Shown here piece by piece: positions 18,835 through 27,972 of a DNA stretch of 64,000 nt. The stretch comes from Pedobacter sp. Bi126 (GTDB taxonomy: Bacteria; Bacteroidota; Bacteroidia; Sphingobacteriales; Sphingobacteriaceae). Each line of letters opens with the position of its first letter. The stretch's first letter is position 1. Made by a program: the position numbers and the translations under genes. Where the stretch lies: NCBI RefSeq assembly GCF_918698245.1, contig NZ_CAKKMS010000003.1, positions 682,001-746,000 of the forward strand. The letters are read 5' to 3'. The notes below the pieces were generated by a model that was not told where the DNA came from, did no database searches, and worked only from the letters and a program-made list of their open reading frames with translations.

Positions 18835-19761
18835 ATGAATTTTGTAACACCTAACAAGGAGGAAATCAATCCTTTCTTACAATTACTTTTACTTTTATTT
18901 TACGCAGTTGTGGGCGGGCTTGTGTTTGGGCTTCTGGCTGTTGTCATCGTTTTAATGATGTATGGCTTAGGAATAGTAAGTAATTTGGACATGCTTTTAG
19001 CTGGTGATCCTAAGTATATTGCTGGTTTTAAAGTGATACAAATATTAAGTTCGATCGGAACATTTATTTTACCTCCAATTGCCCTGGCCTTAACAGAAAG
19101 GAAAAAAGTAACAGAATTTTATCTTTTCAAGCAACCAAAATTCTTGCTGGTTGTGCTTGTTCTGGCCATTATGATACTGAGTATGCCATTTATGGAATGG
19201 ACAGTGATTTGGAACCAGAAAATGGTTTTGCCTGATTTTTTGCATAAGATAGAACAGTGGATGAAGGAGAAGGAAGCCATTGCAATGAAAATGACCATTC
19301 AATTGATCACTGTACGAAGTAATTTCGATTTCATTGTAAACCTCGTTATGATTGCTGTTATACCTGCAATTGGCGAAGAATTAATGTTTCGTGGAGGTGT
19401 GCAAAGATCGTTAAACAGGGCTTTTGGTAACCCCCACGTTGCAATTTGGCTATCGGCCATAATTTTCAGTGCCATCCATGTGCAGTTTTATGGTTTTGTG
19501 CCACGTATGTTATTGGGTGCGGGTTTTGGCTACTTGTATTATTATAGTGGAAGCATCTGGTACGCTATGCTAGCGCACTTTATAAATAATGCCTATGCGG
19601 TTTGTGCGGCTTTTTATATGCAAAAACACCATATGCCCCTTGATAAAGCTGATGAACCGATCGGTTTTCCATGGTATGGCTATTTAATTAGTGCAATAAT
19701 TACCATAGCTTTGTTCAAAATTTTTAAAGATAACGCATCACGTGAGCGAAAATTGGGTTAA
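18835..19761 (+). CDS. CPBP family intramembrane glutamic endopeptidase
   Basis: 308 aa, multi-pass membrane protein of the CAAX-protease/bacteriocin-processing (CPBP, Abi) family. The catalytic motif EEXXXR is visible in GEELMFRGGVQRSL (about 182-195). The second motif includes the His of AIHVQFYGFVPRMLLG (about 219). A third His motif is LAHFINNAY (about 245). Bacterial members process peptides or confer bacteriocin immunity; the target here is unknown. The following DUF2007 gene overlaps its end by 20 nt, so the two are translationally linked. Confidence 0.88.
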   Translation: MNFVTPNKEEINPFLQLLLLLFYAVVGGLVFGLLAVVIVLMMYGLGIVSNLDMLLAGDPKYIAGFKVIQILSSIGTFILPPIALALTERKKVTEFYLFKQPKFLLVVLVLAIMILSMPFMEWTVIWNQKMVLPDFLHKIEQWMKEKEAIAMKMTIQLITVRSNFDFIVNLVMIAVIPAIGEELMFRGGVQRSLNRAFGNPHVAIWLSAIIFSAIHVQFYGFVPRMLLGAGFGYLYYYSGSIWYAMLAHFINNAYAVCAAFYMQKHHMPLDKADEPIGFPWYGYLISAIITIALFKIFKDNASRERKLG

Positions 19762-19948
19762 AGTATATACCACCAGCGATGCCTTTGCGGCCGAGGTATT
19801 AAAACAGGGATTAACAGAAGCCGGAATTCCGGCAGTAACGATAAATAAACAGCTCTCGGCATATAATATTGGCGAAATAAATGTTTTGGTGAATAAGGTA
19901 GATTTCGATAAAGCCATAGAATACATCGTTGAAAACGAAATTGAATAG
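19742..19948 (+). CDS. DUF2007 (DUF2007-type signal-transducing) small protein
   Basis: 68 aa, GTG start. Residues 5-65 match the DUF2007 pattern (VKVYTTSDAFAAEVLKQGL, then AGIPAVTINKQLS and EINVLVNKVDFDKAIEYI). It is a small alpha/beta domain found beside many genes in Bacteroidota, with no fixed function. The start lies inside the CPBP coding end and cdsA follows 43 bp later, suggesting a three-gene operon. Confidence 0.85.
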   Translation: MSENWVKVYTTSDAFAAEVLKQGLTEAGIPAVTINKQLSAYNIGEINVLVNKVDFDKAIEYIVENEIE

Positions 19949-19991
19949 TGATGATGACCTTAAACCTTACACCCTTTACCTCTTACCTTAA

Positions 19992-20801
19992 ATGAAAACC
20001 AGGGCAATAACCGCTTTCTTTTTTACCATTGTAATGCTTGGCTCTATCCTTCTGGGCAGCTATACTTTTACTATATTTTATCTTGTTTTAAGTGTTTTGG
20101 CTTTATTTGAGTTTTACAAGCTGATTAAAAACTCCGGCATCAGGCCACACCGAAATATTGGTTTAGCAGCAGGATCTTTGATCTTTTTAATGGCAGCAGG
20201 TTTACATTACCTGGAATATGATGTGAAATATTTGCTGCTTTGTATCCCGCTGATTTTCTCGGTTTTTATAACGGAGTTATATAAAAAGAACAAAATTCCA
20301 TTCGCCAATATCTCGTATACTTTTGTTGGCTTTGTTTATGTAACCATTCCTTTCTGCTTTTTTCATGCCCTGGGCTTTTTAAAAAACTGGAGCGAATATA
20401 ACTTTCATCTTCCGCTGGCATTTTTACTGATGCTTTGGGCAAATGATACAGGTGCTTACCTTTTTGGTGTAAAATACGGTAAACGTAAATTGTTCGCGCG
20501 CCACTCGCCAAAGAAAAGCTGGGAAGGTTTTTTCGGAGGGATGTTCACCAGCGTTTTGGTTGCTTTTGGCTTATCATTTCTGTTCACCGAAAGTCCAGCT
20601 TGGGTTTGGATCGGTATGGCTGTATTGATTGCGTGCTTTGGTACATTGGGCGATTTAGTAGAATCGATGCTTAAACGCAGTTTGGATACGAAAGATAGTG
20701 GTGGTTTATTACCAGGGCATGGTGGTTTATTAGATCGTTTTGATGGCTTGTTGCTGTCTGCCCCAGTGGTTTATGCCTATCTGTATCTGATTTTGTATTA
20801 A
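19992..20801 (+). CDS. cdsA: Phosphatidate cytidylyltransferase CdsA
   Basis: Inner-membrane enzyme making CDP-diacylglycerol from phosphatidic acid and CTP, the branch point to all phospholipids. 269 aa with about seven membrane segments. The CDP signature region is clear: SPKKSWEGFFGGM (about 173-185) and GDLVESMLKRSLDTKDSG (about 219-236), then LPGHGGLLDRFDGLL. Last gene of the CPBP-DUF2007-cdsA unit; a REP cluster follows 16 bp after its stop. Confidence 0.95.
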   Translation: MKTRAITAFFFTIVMLGSILLGSYTFTIFYLVLSVLALFEFYKLIKNSGIRPHRNIGLAAGSLIFLMAAGLHYLEYDVKYLLLCIPLIFSVFITELYKKNKIPFANISYTFVGFVYVTIPFCFFHALGFLKNWSEYNFHLPLAFLLMLWANDTGAYLFGVKYGKRKLFARHSPKKSWEGFFGGMFTSVLVAFGLSFLFTESPAWVWIGMAVLIACFGTLGDLVESMLKRSLDTKDSGGLLPGHGGLLDRFDGLLLSAPVVYAYLYLILY

Positions 20802-20817
20802 AATTGACTTATCTATC

Positions 20818-20920
20818 GTCCTCGTTTGTAACGAGGATGAATGAGATCCACATTTGTAATGTGGTTATGCTATTAGCGATACAATCGCTATTCTCGCTAA
20901 TCCTCGTTACAAACGAGGAC
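20818..20920. repeat. REP-like cluster of nested hairpins
   Basis: Perfect 20-bp terminal inverted repeats (GTCCTCGTTTGTAACGAGGA at 20818-20837 and its complement at 20901-20920). Each arm is itself a hairpin (TCCTCGTT/AACGAGGA type). Between them lie CCACATTTGTAATGTGG (20848-20864) and TAGCGATACAATCGCTA (20874-20890). The design of paired GC hairpins matches REP/BIME elements mobilised by REP-associated tyrosine transposases. No such transposase is in the window. It also separates convergent cdsA and the methyltransferase gene. Confidence 0.85.
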
Positions 20921-20925
20921 TATGA

Positions 20926-21591
20926 TTATGCAGTAGCTGTTATAACGTAATATGCTCTTTCTATCTTTTCACCGGTTTTACTTTGTATCTGCTCTAATTT
21001 TTTGAGCGTATTTTTAATGGTATACCCCGCTTTTTCTAATAGTTCTTTTACGGTTTCTACATTGTAAAGTGTAAAACCATAAGACGTAAACGGGAGGTTT
21101 TTCATAAAATTTTTATCAGCAAAACATATAGCCAAAGTGCCGTCAGGTTTTAGTGTTCGCTTAATTTCGTCGAAGTATTCACTTGGATTTGTCCAAAAGT
21201 AAATTGTATTAACCGTAAAAATTTTATCAAACCGATCATCCTCAAATGGTAATGTAACGCCATCTGTTAGCTGAAAATGAACCTTTCCTTTTGTTATGAA
21301 ATCCTGATTGATCTTTTCGGCCTCGGCAATAATGGTTGCAGAAATGTCAGCACCGAAATAATGGAGGTTTTCGGCTTTTGATAAGAGTTGAGCAATGTGC
21401 CCGCCGTTACCATGACCAATTTCTAAAACAGTTTCATCGCTTTTAAGATCTAATGCCTCAATTGCAGAAGTAGTCATGCCGATATTATTGGCATGCATCA
21501 TTTCACCTGTTTTAATGCCGTGTTCCCCTTCGGGACAACCCAATTGTTTAGCAATATTTTTTAAGTCTTCTTCAGAAAGTTGCTGTTCCAT
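20926..21591 (-). CDS. Class I SAM-dependent methyltransferase
   Basis: About 221 aa. The Rossmann methyltransferase motif I reads VLEIGHGNGGHIAQLL (about 53-68). A motif II/III region (FQLTDGVTLPFEDDRFDKIFTVNTIYFW) and post-motif LKPDGTLAICF follow, typical of Methyltransf_11/25 domains acting on small molecules or quinones. The ATG at 21591 (MEQQLSEEDLKN) is preferred over one two codons upstream. The substrate is not identifiable. It is monocistronic and convergent with cdsA. Confidence 0.82.
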   Translation of the reverse strand: MEQQLSEEDLKNIAKQLGCPEGEHGIKTGEMMHANNIGMTTSAIEALDLKSDETVLEIGHGNGGHIAQLLSKAENLHYFGADISATIIAEAEKINQDFITKGKVHFQLTDGVTLPFEDDRFDKIFTVNTIYFWTNPSEYFDEIKRTLKPDGTLAICFADKNFMKNLPFTSYGFTLYNVETVKELLEKAGYTIKNTLKKLEQIQSKTGEKIERAYYVITATA

Positions 21592-21652
21592 AATCAAATT
21601 TAAAAATTAAGGCATTATGATTTTTACATCTTTTTGGCCATAGCTTATAAGA

Positions 21653-22039
21653 TTATTTAATCACTTGAACTGGCTTTTTATTTTCATCAATGGCCACAAA
21701 AGTAAAATCGCCATGAACGGCCAATTCTCTTCCTTCGGCATACATCTGTTCGATATAAATTTCTACATTAACCTTTAAACTGGTATTGCCCACATGATTT
21801 ACCTTACCGATAAGCTCTACGATTGTACCTGCTGGGATAGGTTTTTTGAAATCTATCCTGTCGCTGCTTACGGTAACCATAATCTGACGGCTAAAGCGGG
21901 TTGCGGTAATAAAAGCAACTTCGTCCATTAAATGCATGGCTGTTCCGCCGAAAAGGGTATCGTAATGGTTTGTTGTATTTGGGAAAACGGCTTTAAAAAT
22001 GCTGGTTTTAGAATTTTCTATTCTTTCTTCTAGGGTCAT
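21653..22039 (-). CDS. Acyl-CoA thioesterase, hotdog fold
   Basis: 128 aa. The hotdog helix segment NHYDTLFGGTAMHLMDEVAFITATRFS (about 22-48) includes the Asn and Asp-containing YciA/BFIT-type active region. ELIGKVNHVGNTSLKVNVEIY (about 76-96) forms the sheet strands. Such enzymes hydrolyse acyl-CoA thioesters, with broad specificity. A metE terminator at 22060-22108 sits just upstream, so it needs its own promoter. Confidence 0.85.
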   Translation of the reverse strand: MTLEERIENSKTSIFKAVFPNTTNHYDTLFGGTAMHLMDEVAFITATRFSRQIMVTVSSDRIDFKKPIPAGTIVELIGKVNHVGNTSLKVNVEIYIEQMYAEGRELAVHGDFTFVAIDENKKPVQVIK

Positions 22040-22059
22040 GCGTTAAATATAGGTGCTGT

Positions 22060-22108
22060 AAAAAGCTTTGGCAACTTTCTAGTTATTTTTAGTAGAAAAT
22101 TGCCAAAG
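22060..22108 (-). terminator. Rho-independent terminator of metE
   Basis: On the minus strand CTTTGGCAA...TTGCCAAAG forms a 9-bp outer stem (22100-22108 with 22066-22074), extended by TTTCTA/TAGAAA-type pairs. It is followed by CTTTTTAC. It lies 8 nt after the metE stop. Confidence 0.75.
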
Positions 22109-22115
22109 TAAAGAA

Positions 22116-24449
22116 TTAATTCACCTGAAGATCTGCAGCCAAAACCGCTTCGGTTTTACGCATTTCTTTGGCAGCTTCGACCATTTCTATTAAGGCCTTT
22201 TTGGTTTCGTCCCATCCGCGGGTTTTTAGACCACAATCAGGGTTTACCCAGAGTTGCCCGGAGGGAATAACAGCCTTTGCTTTTTTGAGCAATTGAACCA
22301 TTTCTTCCCTCTTCGGAACCCTTGGAGAGTGAATATCGTATACGCCTGGGCCAATTTCGTTTGGATATTTAAAATCGGCAAAAGCGTCTAATAATTCCAT
22401 TTGCGAACGTGAGGTTTCGATGGTGATTACGTCGGCATCCATATCGGCAATATTTTGGATGATATCGTTAAATTCCGAGTAACACATGTGCGTGTGGATC
22501 TGTGTATCATCCTTCACGCCGCTCGCCGAAATTTTAAAGGCTTTAACCGCCCAGTTTAAATAGTTTTGCCAATCAGCTTTGCGCAATGGTAAACCTTCTC
22601 TAATGGCTGGCTCATCAATCTGAATGATTTTTATCCCAGCATTTTCCAGGTCGCAAACCTCATCCCGGATGGCCAGTGCAATTTGGGTACAGGTTTCTGA
22701 TCGTGGTTGATCATTACGTACGAACGACCATTGTAAGATGGTTACAGGACCTGTGAGCATACCTTTCATATATTTGGAGGTAAGCGACTGTGCATAGGCG
22801 GTCCATTTTACCGTCATGGGTTTCGGACGCGAAACATCACCAAAAATGATCGGTGGTTTTACACAGCGGGAGCCATAACTCTGTACCCAGCCATTTTTGG
22901 AGAAAGCAAAACCATCCAGCTGCTCACCGAAGTATTCAACCATATCGTTGCGCTCAAATTCGCCATGAACCAAAACATCCAGATCGATTTCTTCCTGCCA
23001 GCTTACGGCTTTTGCGGTTTCTTTTGCAATGAGATCATCATATTCTTCAACGGTAAAAGTTCCGTTTTTAAGCTTTGCCCTCCAGCTTCTTACCTCTGCC
23101 GTTTGCGGAAACGATCCGATGGTTGTGGTGGCGTAACTTGGCAGATTGAGTTCCTGTTGTTTAATTTTTCTGCTCGAAAATGGACTTAAACGTTCTGCAT
23201 CCTGTTCTTTTAATCCTAAAACACGCTGTTTAACTTCAGGATTGTGGATGATTTTAGAAACTTTACGGTTAGCAATCGCGATCTTATTTTCCTCAAGTTT
23301 TTGCAGGGTAGATGCAGGGCTTTCGTTGGTGATCAGTTTTTTTAGGGTAGCTACCTCCGCAATTTTTTGTTTCGCATAAGCCAGCCACTGTTTAATTTCG
23401 GCTGAAAGGTTTTGCGCATTGGTTTCATTGTCTAAATCAACAGGTGAGTGGATTAAGGAACAAGACGGGGCGATCCACACCTTATCCAGGCCTCTTTTTT
23501 CTACAGCTTGATTAATGCTTGAAACAGATTTCTCGAAATCATTTTTCCAGATGTTTCTTCCGTCTACCAAACCTAACGAAAGGATAGTATCTTCTTTTAA
23601 TGAAGCTAAAACATCCGATAATTGACCTTCAGCACGTACCAGGTCGATATGTAAAACATTTACCGGGAGTGAAGTCGTTAGTGCTAAATTATTGCCCAGG
23701 CCCTCAAAATAAGTAGCCAAAACAATTTTTAACCTTGGAAAAGCTTTTCTGATCTCTTTATAGGCATATTCGTAAGCTTTCTTGTCTTTTTCGGTAAGGT
23801 CTAAAGTCAAAAAAGGTTCATCAAACTGAACATATTCTACATCCAAAGCATCCAGGCGGGATAATATCTCGATATAAACCGGAAGGAGATTTTTGATCAG
23901 ATCGATTTTTTCAAAGCCAGTTTCCTTTTCTTTTCCCAATAATAGGTAAGAAACAGGACCGATTAAAACAGGCTTTGTGGTAATACCCAATTGTTTTGCC
24001 TCGTAAAACTCATCGATAATTTTGGTAGAGAAAAGTTTAAAAGGCTGGTCTTTGTAAAACTCAGGAACAATGTAATGGTAATTGGTATCAAACCATTTGG
24101 TCATTTCCATCGCTACCACATCTAATCCCTCTTTCTGATAACCTCTTGCCATTGCAAAATAGAGATCAAGCTCTGAATTTCCTTTTTTCAATATCACTTC
24201 GTTGTACCTTTTCGGGATCGCGCCAAAAGTTAAAGAATGATCGAGCACATGATCGTAAAAAGAAAAGTCATTCGAAGGAATGATATCAATTCCGGCTTCT
24301 TTTTGAAGGTTCCAGTTTTCGTGGCGAATGTTTTTTCCCACCTGAAGTACATTTTTGTACCCAGTTTTATCTGCCCAGTAATTTTCGCAGATTTTCTTTA
24401 ATTCCCTTTGGCTACCTATTCGCGGATAGCCCAGATTTTGCGTTAGCAT
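22116..24449 (-). CDS. metE: Cobalamin-independent methionine synthase MetE
   Basis: 5-methyltetrahydropteroyltriglutamate-homocysteine methyltransferase, making methionine without B12. 777 aa, full length. The N-terminal domain begins NLGYPRIGSQRELK (about 5-18). The C-terminal catalytic half includes TTIGSFPQT (about 443), IQIDEPAIREGLPLR, and the zinc ligands in HTHMCYSEF and NPDCGLKTRGW (about 741). Transcription is preceded by a cobalamin riboswitch about 210 nt upstream, so the gene should be switched off when B12 is present. This implies a B12-dependent MetH elsewhere. A terminator closes the unit. Confidence 0.97.
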   Translation of the reverse strand: MLTQNLGYPRIGSQRELKKICENYWADKTGYKNVLQVGKNIRHENWNLQKEAGIDIIPSNDFSFYDHVLDHSLTFGAIPKRYNEVILKKGNSELDLYFAMARGYQKEGLDVVAMEMTKWFDTNYHYIVPEFYKDQPFKLFSTKIIDEFYEAKQLGITTKPVLIGPVSYLLLGKEKETGFEKIDLIKNLLPVYIEILSRLDALDVEYVQFDEPFLTLDLTEKDKKAYEYAYKEIRKAFPRLKIVLATYFEGLGNNLALTTSLPVNVLHIDLVRAEGQLSDVLASLKEDTILSLGLVDGRNIWKNDFEKSVSSINQAVEKRGLDKVWIAPSCSLIHSPVDLDNETNAQNLSAEIKQWLAYAKQKIAEVATLKKLITNESPASTLQKLEENKIAIANRKVSKIIHNPEVKQRVLGLKEQDAERLSPFSSRKIKQQELNLPSYATTTIGSFPQTAEVRSWRAKLKNGTFTVEEYDDLIAKETAKAVSWQEEIDLDVLVHGEFERNDMVEYFGEQLDGFAFSKNGWVQSYGSRCVKPPIIFGDVSRPKPMTVKWTAYAQSLTSKYMKGMLTGPVTILQWSFVRNDQPRSETCTQIALAIRDEVCDLENAGIKIIQIDEPAIREGLPLRKADWQNYLNWAVKAFKISASGVKDDTQIHTHMCYSEFNDIIQNIADMDADVITIETSRSQMELLDAFADFKYPNEIGPGVYDIHSPRVPKREEMVQLLKKAKAVIPSGQLWVNPDCGLKTRGWDETKKALIEMVEAAKEMRKTEAVLAADLQVN

Positions 24450-24660
24450 CTCTTTTAAAGATTAAGTAAATAAATCGTTTAAAAGCCCTTAAAGCAATAT
24501 TTTATAATGTTTTTTGTTAGAAATGAAAAAGGAAAGGTAGCGCACAAGCAGCCTACTCATTAGCAAAAAGCTTAAAGCAAGCATATAAAATGGTTAATTT
24601 TATGGTGTACAATCAGACCTGACCAATTACTTTATAACGCGAAAGCACCGTCAATTCAAT

Positions 24661-24846
24661 ATAGGCAGGTCTCCTGACTTATTCCCGATCTTATCGCCTT
24701 CCCATCCCGGTAAACGGCACAGTGGCATGAATGATAAGACCGTTGTCTTTTAACAAAAAGACAGAATTTACAGTTGCGCGACAGCTCGTGATTTGCACAC
24801 GATTCCCTATTAATCCCGGTTGTATTCCGGGAACCTGTATCGGTTG
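24661..24846 (-). promoter_or_regulatory. Cobalamin (B12) riboswitch upstream of metE
   Basis: Read on the minus strand, the segment carries the B12 aptamer core: GGGAA before GTGCAAATCACGAGCTGTCG, then CGCAACTGTAA, later GCCACTG, GGGAAGGCG and the closing AGTCAGGAGACCTGCC. This order is that of class-I cobalamin aptamers. About 210 nt separate it from the metE start and no clear terminator is seen there, so control may act on translation or through a less obvious structure. Confidence 0.92.
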
Positions 24847-24978
24847 ATGAAAAATAAAGTTAAGAACTTACATCAGGACAAATGTATGGATTAGGATTTA
24901 AAACTTGTAACAAATTTACAGCAAGCGGTTTTTGGACCTTATTCTCTACTATATTTGATTACCTAACTAAACCTTATT

Positions 24979-27675
24979 ATGATAAAAATCTACTTTAAAA
25001 GGCTTTGCTTTGCTTTTTTAATGGTAAATAGTTGTGCGGTGCTGGCGCAGGAAGTGCCAACGCCAAAATCGCATTTCGGTTTTGACATCGGCGACGATTA
25101 TCAATTGGCCAATTATACCCAAACAGAAGCTTATTTTAAGAAACTTGCAGCAAGTTCTGACCGCATTAAACTGGTTGATATTGGCAAAACCGAAGAAGGT
25201 AGAAGTCAATATATGCTGATTGTTTCTTCACCAGAAAACCTCAAGAAATTAGACCGTTACAAGGAAATTTCGCAACAGTTGGCACATGCAGAAATTACAC
25301 CTGAGCAGGCAAAAGCATTAGCCCAGGAAGGTAAAGCAGTAGTTTGGATAGATGGCGGCTTGCACGCAAACGAGGTAGTGGGTGCACATCAGCTGATCGA
25401 AACTGCTTATGAGTTTGCCTCCAGAAAAGACCCTGAAACCCTGCGTATTTTGGATAATGTAATCATTTTGTTTACCCATGCCAACCCTGATGGGCAAGAA
25501 CTGGTAAGCAATTGGTATATGAGAGAGAAAGACCCAAAAAAAAGAACAACTTCAGGTTTGCCTGTTTTGTATGAAAAGTACGCAGGTCATGATAACAACC
25601 GCGATTTTTTTATGTTAAACCTTAAAGAAACGCAGAATATCGGCCGCCAGCTTTTTGTGGAATGGATTCCGCAGATTATGTATAACCACCATCAGGCTGG
25701 TCCGGCAGGAACGGTTGTAGCAGGTCCTCCCTACCGCGATCCTTTTAATTATGTTTTCGACCCAACGCTGTTAACCAGTTTAGATGCCGTTGGTGCGGCC
25801 ATGCACAACCGTATGAATGTAGAAAACAAACCTGGTTATACCCAACGTGGGGGATCAGTTTACTCTACCTGGTACAATGGCGGTTTAAGAACCACCACTT
25901 ATTTTCATAACATGATTGGGCTCTTGACCGAAATTATCGGAAGCCCTACACCTTCTGAAATTCCCTTAGTTCCTTCAAGATTATTACCGAACGGCGATTC
26001 GCCAAATCCGATTACCCCAAGGAAATGGTACTTTAAAAACTCGATTGACTATTCAGTATCGTTAAACTATGCCGTTTTAAATTACGCACAACGTTATCGC
26101 GACGAATTGTTGTACAACATCTACCAGATGGGCAGAAATTCGATAGAACGTGGCAAAAAAGATACCTGGTCTTTTTCTCCTAAAAAAATAGAAGCCATTA
26201 ATAATGCGGCAAAAAGTGAAAAAAATACACCCATAGCAGGCGGAGATACTGATTTTGGCCCAAGACGCCAGATCAGTATAAAAGCTTTTGATACGGTGAT
26301 GAAGGCTCCTGTAAACAGAGATCCGCGCGGATATATTTTAAGCGCCGATCAGCCGGATTTTAATTCTGCCCTTAAATTTTTAAACGCCTTGATCAGAACA
26401 GGTATTGTGGTTCAAAAAGCAACCGCTTCATTTGCCGTTGCAGGAAAAAATTATCCTGCAGGAAGTTATATTGTTAAGACCGATCAGGCTTTTCGTCCGC
26501 ATGTTTTAGATATGTTCGAACCCCAAGATCACCCAAATGATTTTAAATATGAAGGAGGCGCGCCAATTCCGCCATATGATGCTGCAGGATGGACGCTAGC
26601 CTATTTAATGGATGTTAAATTCGACCGGATTTTAAATGATTTTTCAGGGCCGTTTGAGAAAAATCCTTACGGAGAACTATTAAAGCCGGATAATAAATTA
26701 CCTAACGGATCTAATTATGTGTTGAGTGCGGCACAAAATGATTCCTATACTGCTGTGAACGACCTTTTGAAGAATAAAATTGAAGTTTACCGGTCGACAG
26801 AAAATGGCGATTTTTATGTTTCATCAGCAGGGAAATCAATATTGGAAAAAGCAAACATCAAACTGAAAAGTGCTGCTGCACCAAAAGATAAAATTAAAAT
26901 CTCTGCCGGAAGAATTGCCCTTTGGGATACCTATGGAGGTTCTATGGCCTCAGGGTGGGTGCGATTTTTAATGGAGCAATACCATTATAACGCAACAGTA
27001 ATTTATCCCCAGGATATTGATGCGGGGAACCTAAAATCTAAATACGATGTAATTGTTTTTGTGGGTGGCGCAATACCATCGGTACAAGGAGGAGGGTTTG
27101 GAAACAGGTCTTTTGCGCCAATGGCAGAAGAAGTTCCTCAAGAATTTAGAAACCGTTTGGGAAGGATTACTGCAGACAAATCGATTCCAGAATTAAAGAA
27201 ATTTTTAGAAGCCGGGGGTAATATTGTGACCATTGGTAGCAGTACCAATTTGGCCTATCATTTAAATTTACCGGTTCGGAATGCAATGGTTGAAATTGTA
27301 AACGGAGAGGAAAAGAGATTACCTGCTGAAAAATATTATGTTCCGGGAAGTGTTTTAAATGTTGGTGTAGATACAACTTTGCCAACAACCTGGGGCATGG
27401 AAAAGGAAGCTGACGTATATTTTGACAATAGCCCCGTTTTTAAGCTCACAGGCGATGCCATTGTGGCTGGAAAGATTAAACCTTTAATGTGGTTCGAAAA
27501 TGCGACACCCTTGCGCAGCGGCTGGGCATGGGGGCAGGCTTACCTGCAAGATGGTGTAACGGCCTTTGAAGCAAAGGTTGGCAAAGGCAAACTGCTTGCT
27601 TTTGGGCCAGAAATTGCATTTAGAGCGCAAACGCACGGTACTTTTAAACTGATATTTAACCAGTTGTATAAGTAG
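24979..27675 (+). CDS. Secreted M14 family zinc carboxypeptidase
   Basis: 898 aa exported peptidase. The signal peptide spans about residues 1-23 with a likely cut after VLAQ. The M14 zinc motif HxxE is seen in DGGLHANEVVGAHQ (about 130-143). The third zinc His probably lies in the MYNHHQAGPAG stretch, and TEIIGSPTPSEIP carries a candidate catalytic Glu. A C-terminal part (about 640-890) resembles a glutamine amidotransferase-like/flavodoxin-like module (IALWDTYGGSMASGWVRF, DVIVFVGGAIPS). Likely periplasmic or outer-membrane-associated peptide trimming. It is divergent from the metE riboswitch. Confidence 0.87.
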   Translation: MIKIYFKRLCFAFLMVNSCAVLAQEVPTPKSHFGFDIGDDYQLANYTQTEAYFKKLAASSDRIKLVDIGKTEEGRSQYMLIVSSPENLKKLDRYKEISQQLAHAEITPEQAKALAQEGKAVVWIDGGLHANEVVGAHQLIETAYEFASRKDPETLRILDNVIILFTHANPDGQELVSNWYMREKDPKKRTTSGLPVLYEKYAGHDNNRDFFMLNLKETQNIGRQLFVEWIPQIMYNHHQAGPAGTVVAGPPYRDPFNYVFDPTLLTSLDAVGAAMHNRMNVENKPGYTQRGGSVYSTWYNGGLRTTTYFHNMIGLLTEIIGSPTPSEIPLVPSRLLPNGDSPNPITPRKWYFKNSIDYSVSLNYAVLNYAQRYRDELLYNIYQMGRNSIERGKKDTWSFSPKKIEAINNAAKSEKNTPIAGGDTDFGPRRQISIKAFDTVMKAPVNRDPRGYILSADQPDFNSALKFLNALIRTGIVVQKATASFAVAGKNYPAGSYIVKTDQAFRPHVLDMFEPQDHPNDFKYEGGAPIPPYDAAGWTLAYLMDVKFDRILNDFSGPFEKNPYGELLKPDNKLPNGSNYVLSAAQNDSYTAVNDLLKNKIEVYRSTENGDFYVSSAGKSILEKANIKLKSAAAPKDKIKISAGRIALWDTYGGSMASGWVRFLMEQYHYNATVIYPQDIDAGNLKSKYDVIVFVGGAIPSVQGGGFGNRSFAPMAEEVPQEFRNRLGRITADKSIPELKKFLEAGGNIVTIGSSTNLAYHLNLPVRNAMVEIVNGEEKRLPAEKYYVPGSVLNVGVDTTLPTTWGMEKEADVYFDNSPVFKLTGDAIVAGKIKPLMWFENATPLRSGWAWGQAYLQDGVTAFEAKVGKGKLLAFGPEIAFRAQTHGTFKLIFNQLYK

Positions 27676-27713
27676 TTATAATTGAGTTTGCCATGTTGAG
27701 CTTTCTGATCAGT

Positions 27714-27797
27714 CGTCATTCCCGCGTAGGCGGGAATCGTAATGCAACTTGCAAACCTACCAAGGCATTAAGATTCCCAATCAAGTTGGGAATGACG
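27714..27797. repeat. Interspersed inverted-repeat element, family C
   Basis: CGTCATTCCCGCGTAGGCGG at the left and TTGGGAATGACG at the right form inverted termini (CGTCATTCCC/GGGAATGACG). The left arm contains CCCGCGTAGGCGGG. Similar termini suggest it is related to families A and B. Confidence 0.75.
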
Positions 27798-27896
27798 GTT
27801 CTTCGTAGCAGATCAATTTATTAAAATTTCCTTGTCATGTATATGCATTTTGTACAATAATTTATCCTCAGAATAACATTCTATGATTAATATGGA

Positions 27897-27926
27897 AGCC
27901 GCTATCCTAAACGATAGCGGCTTTTT
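27897..27926 (+). terminator. Rho-independent terminator
   Basis: AGCCGCTATC (27897-27906) pairs with GATAGCGGCT (27913-27922), followed by TTTTT. It probably closes the M14 peptidase transcript 220 nt upstream and insulates the DsbA-family gene. Confidence 0.8.
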
Positions 27927-27960
27927 ACTTTGGCCTTACTATAGGCAAGTATAATCACCT

Positions 27961-27968
27961 TAATTTTG
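27961..27968 (+). promoter_or_regulatory. -7 box four bases before an ATG
   Basis: TAATTTTG matches TAnnTTTG and ends only 4 nt before the ATG at 27973. If used, transcription would begin at or next to the start codon, giving a leaderless mRNA. Confidence 0.4.
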
Positions 27969-27972
27969 TGCT

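Noticed and set aside
20818..20920. CRISPR array
   Set aside because: Repeats are inverted, not direct, and there are no regular spacers or cas genes anywhere in the window.
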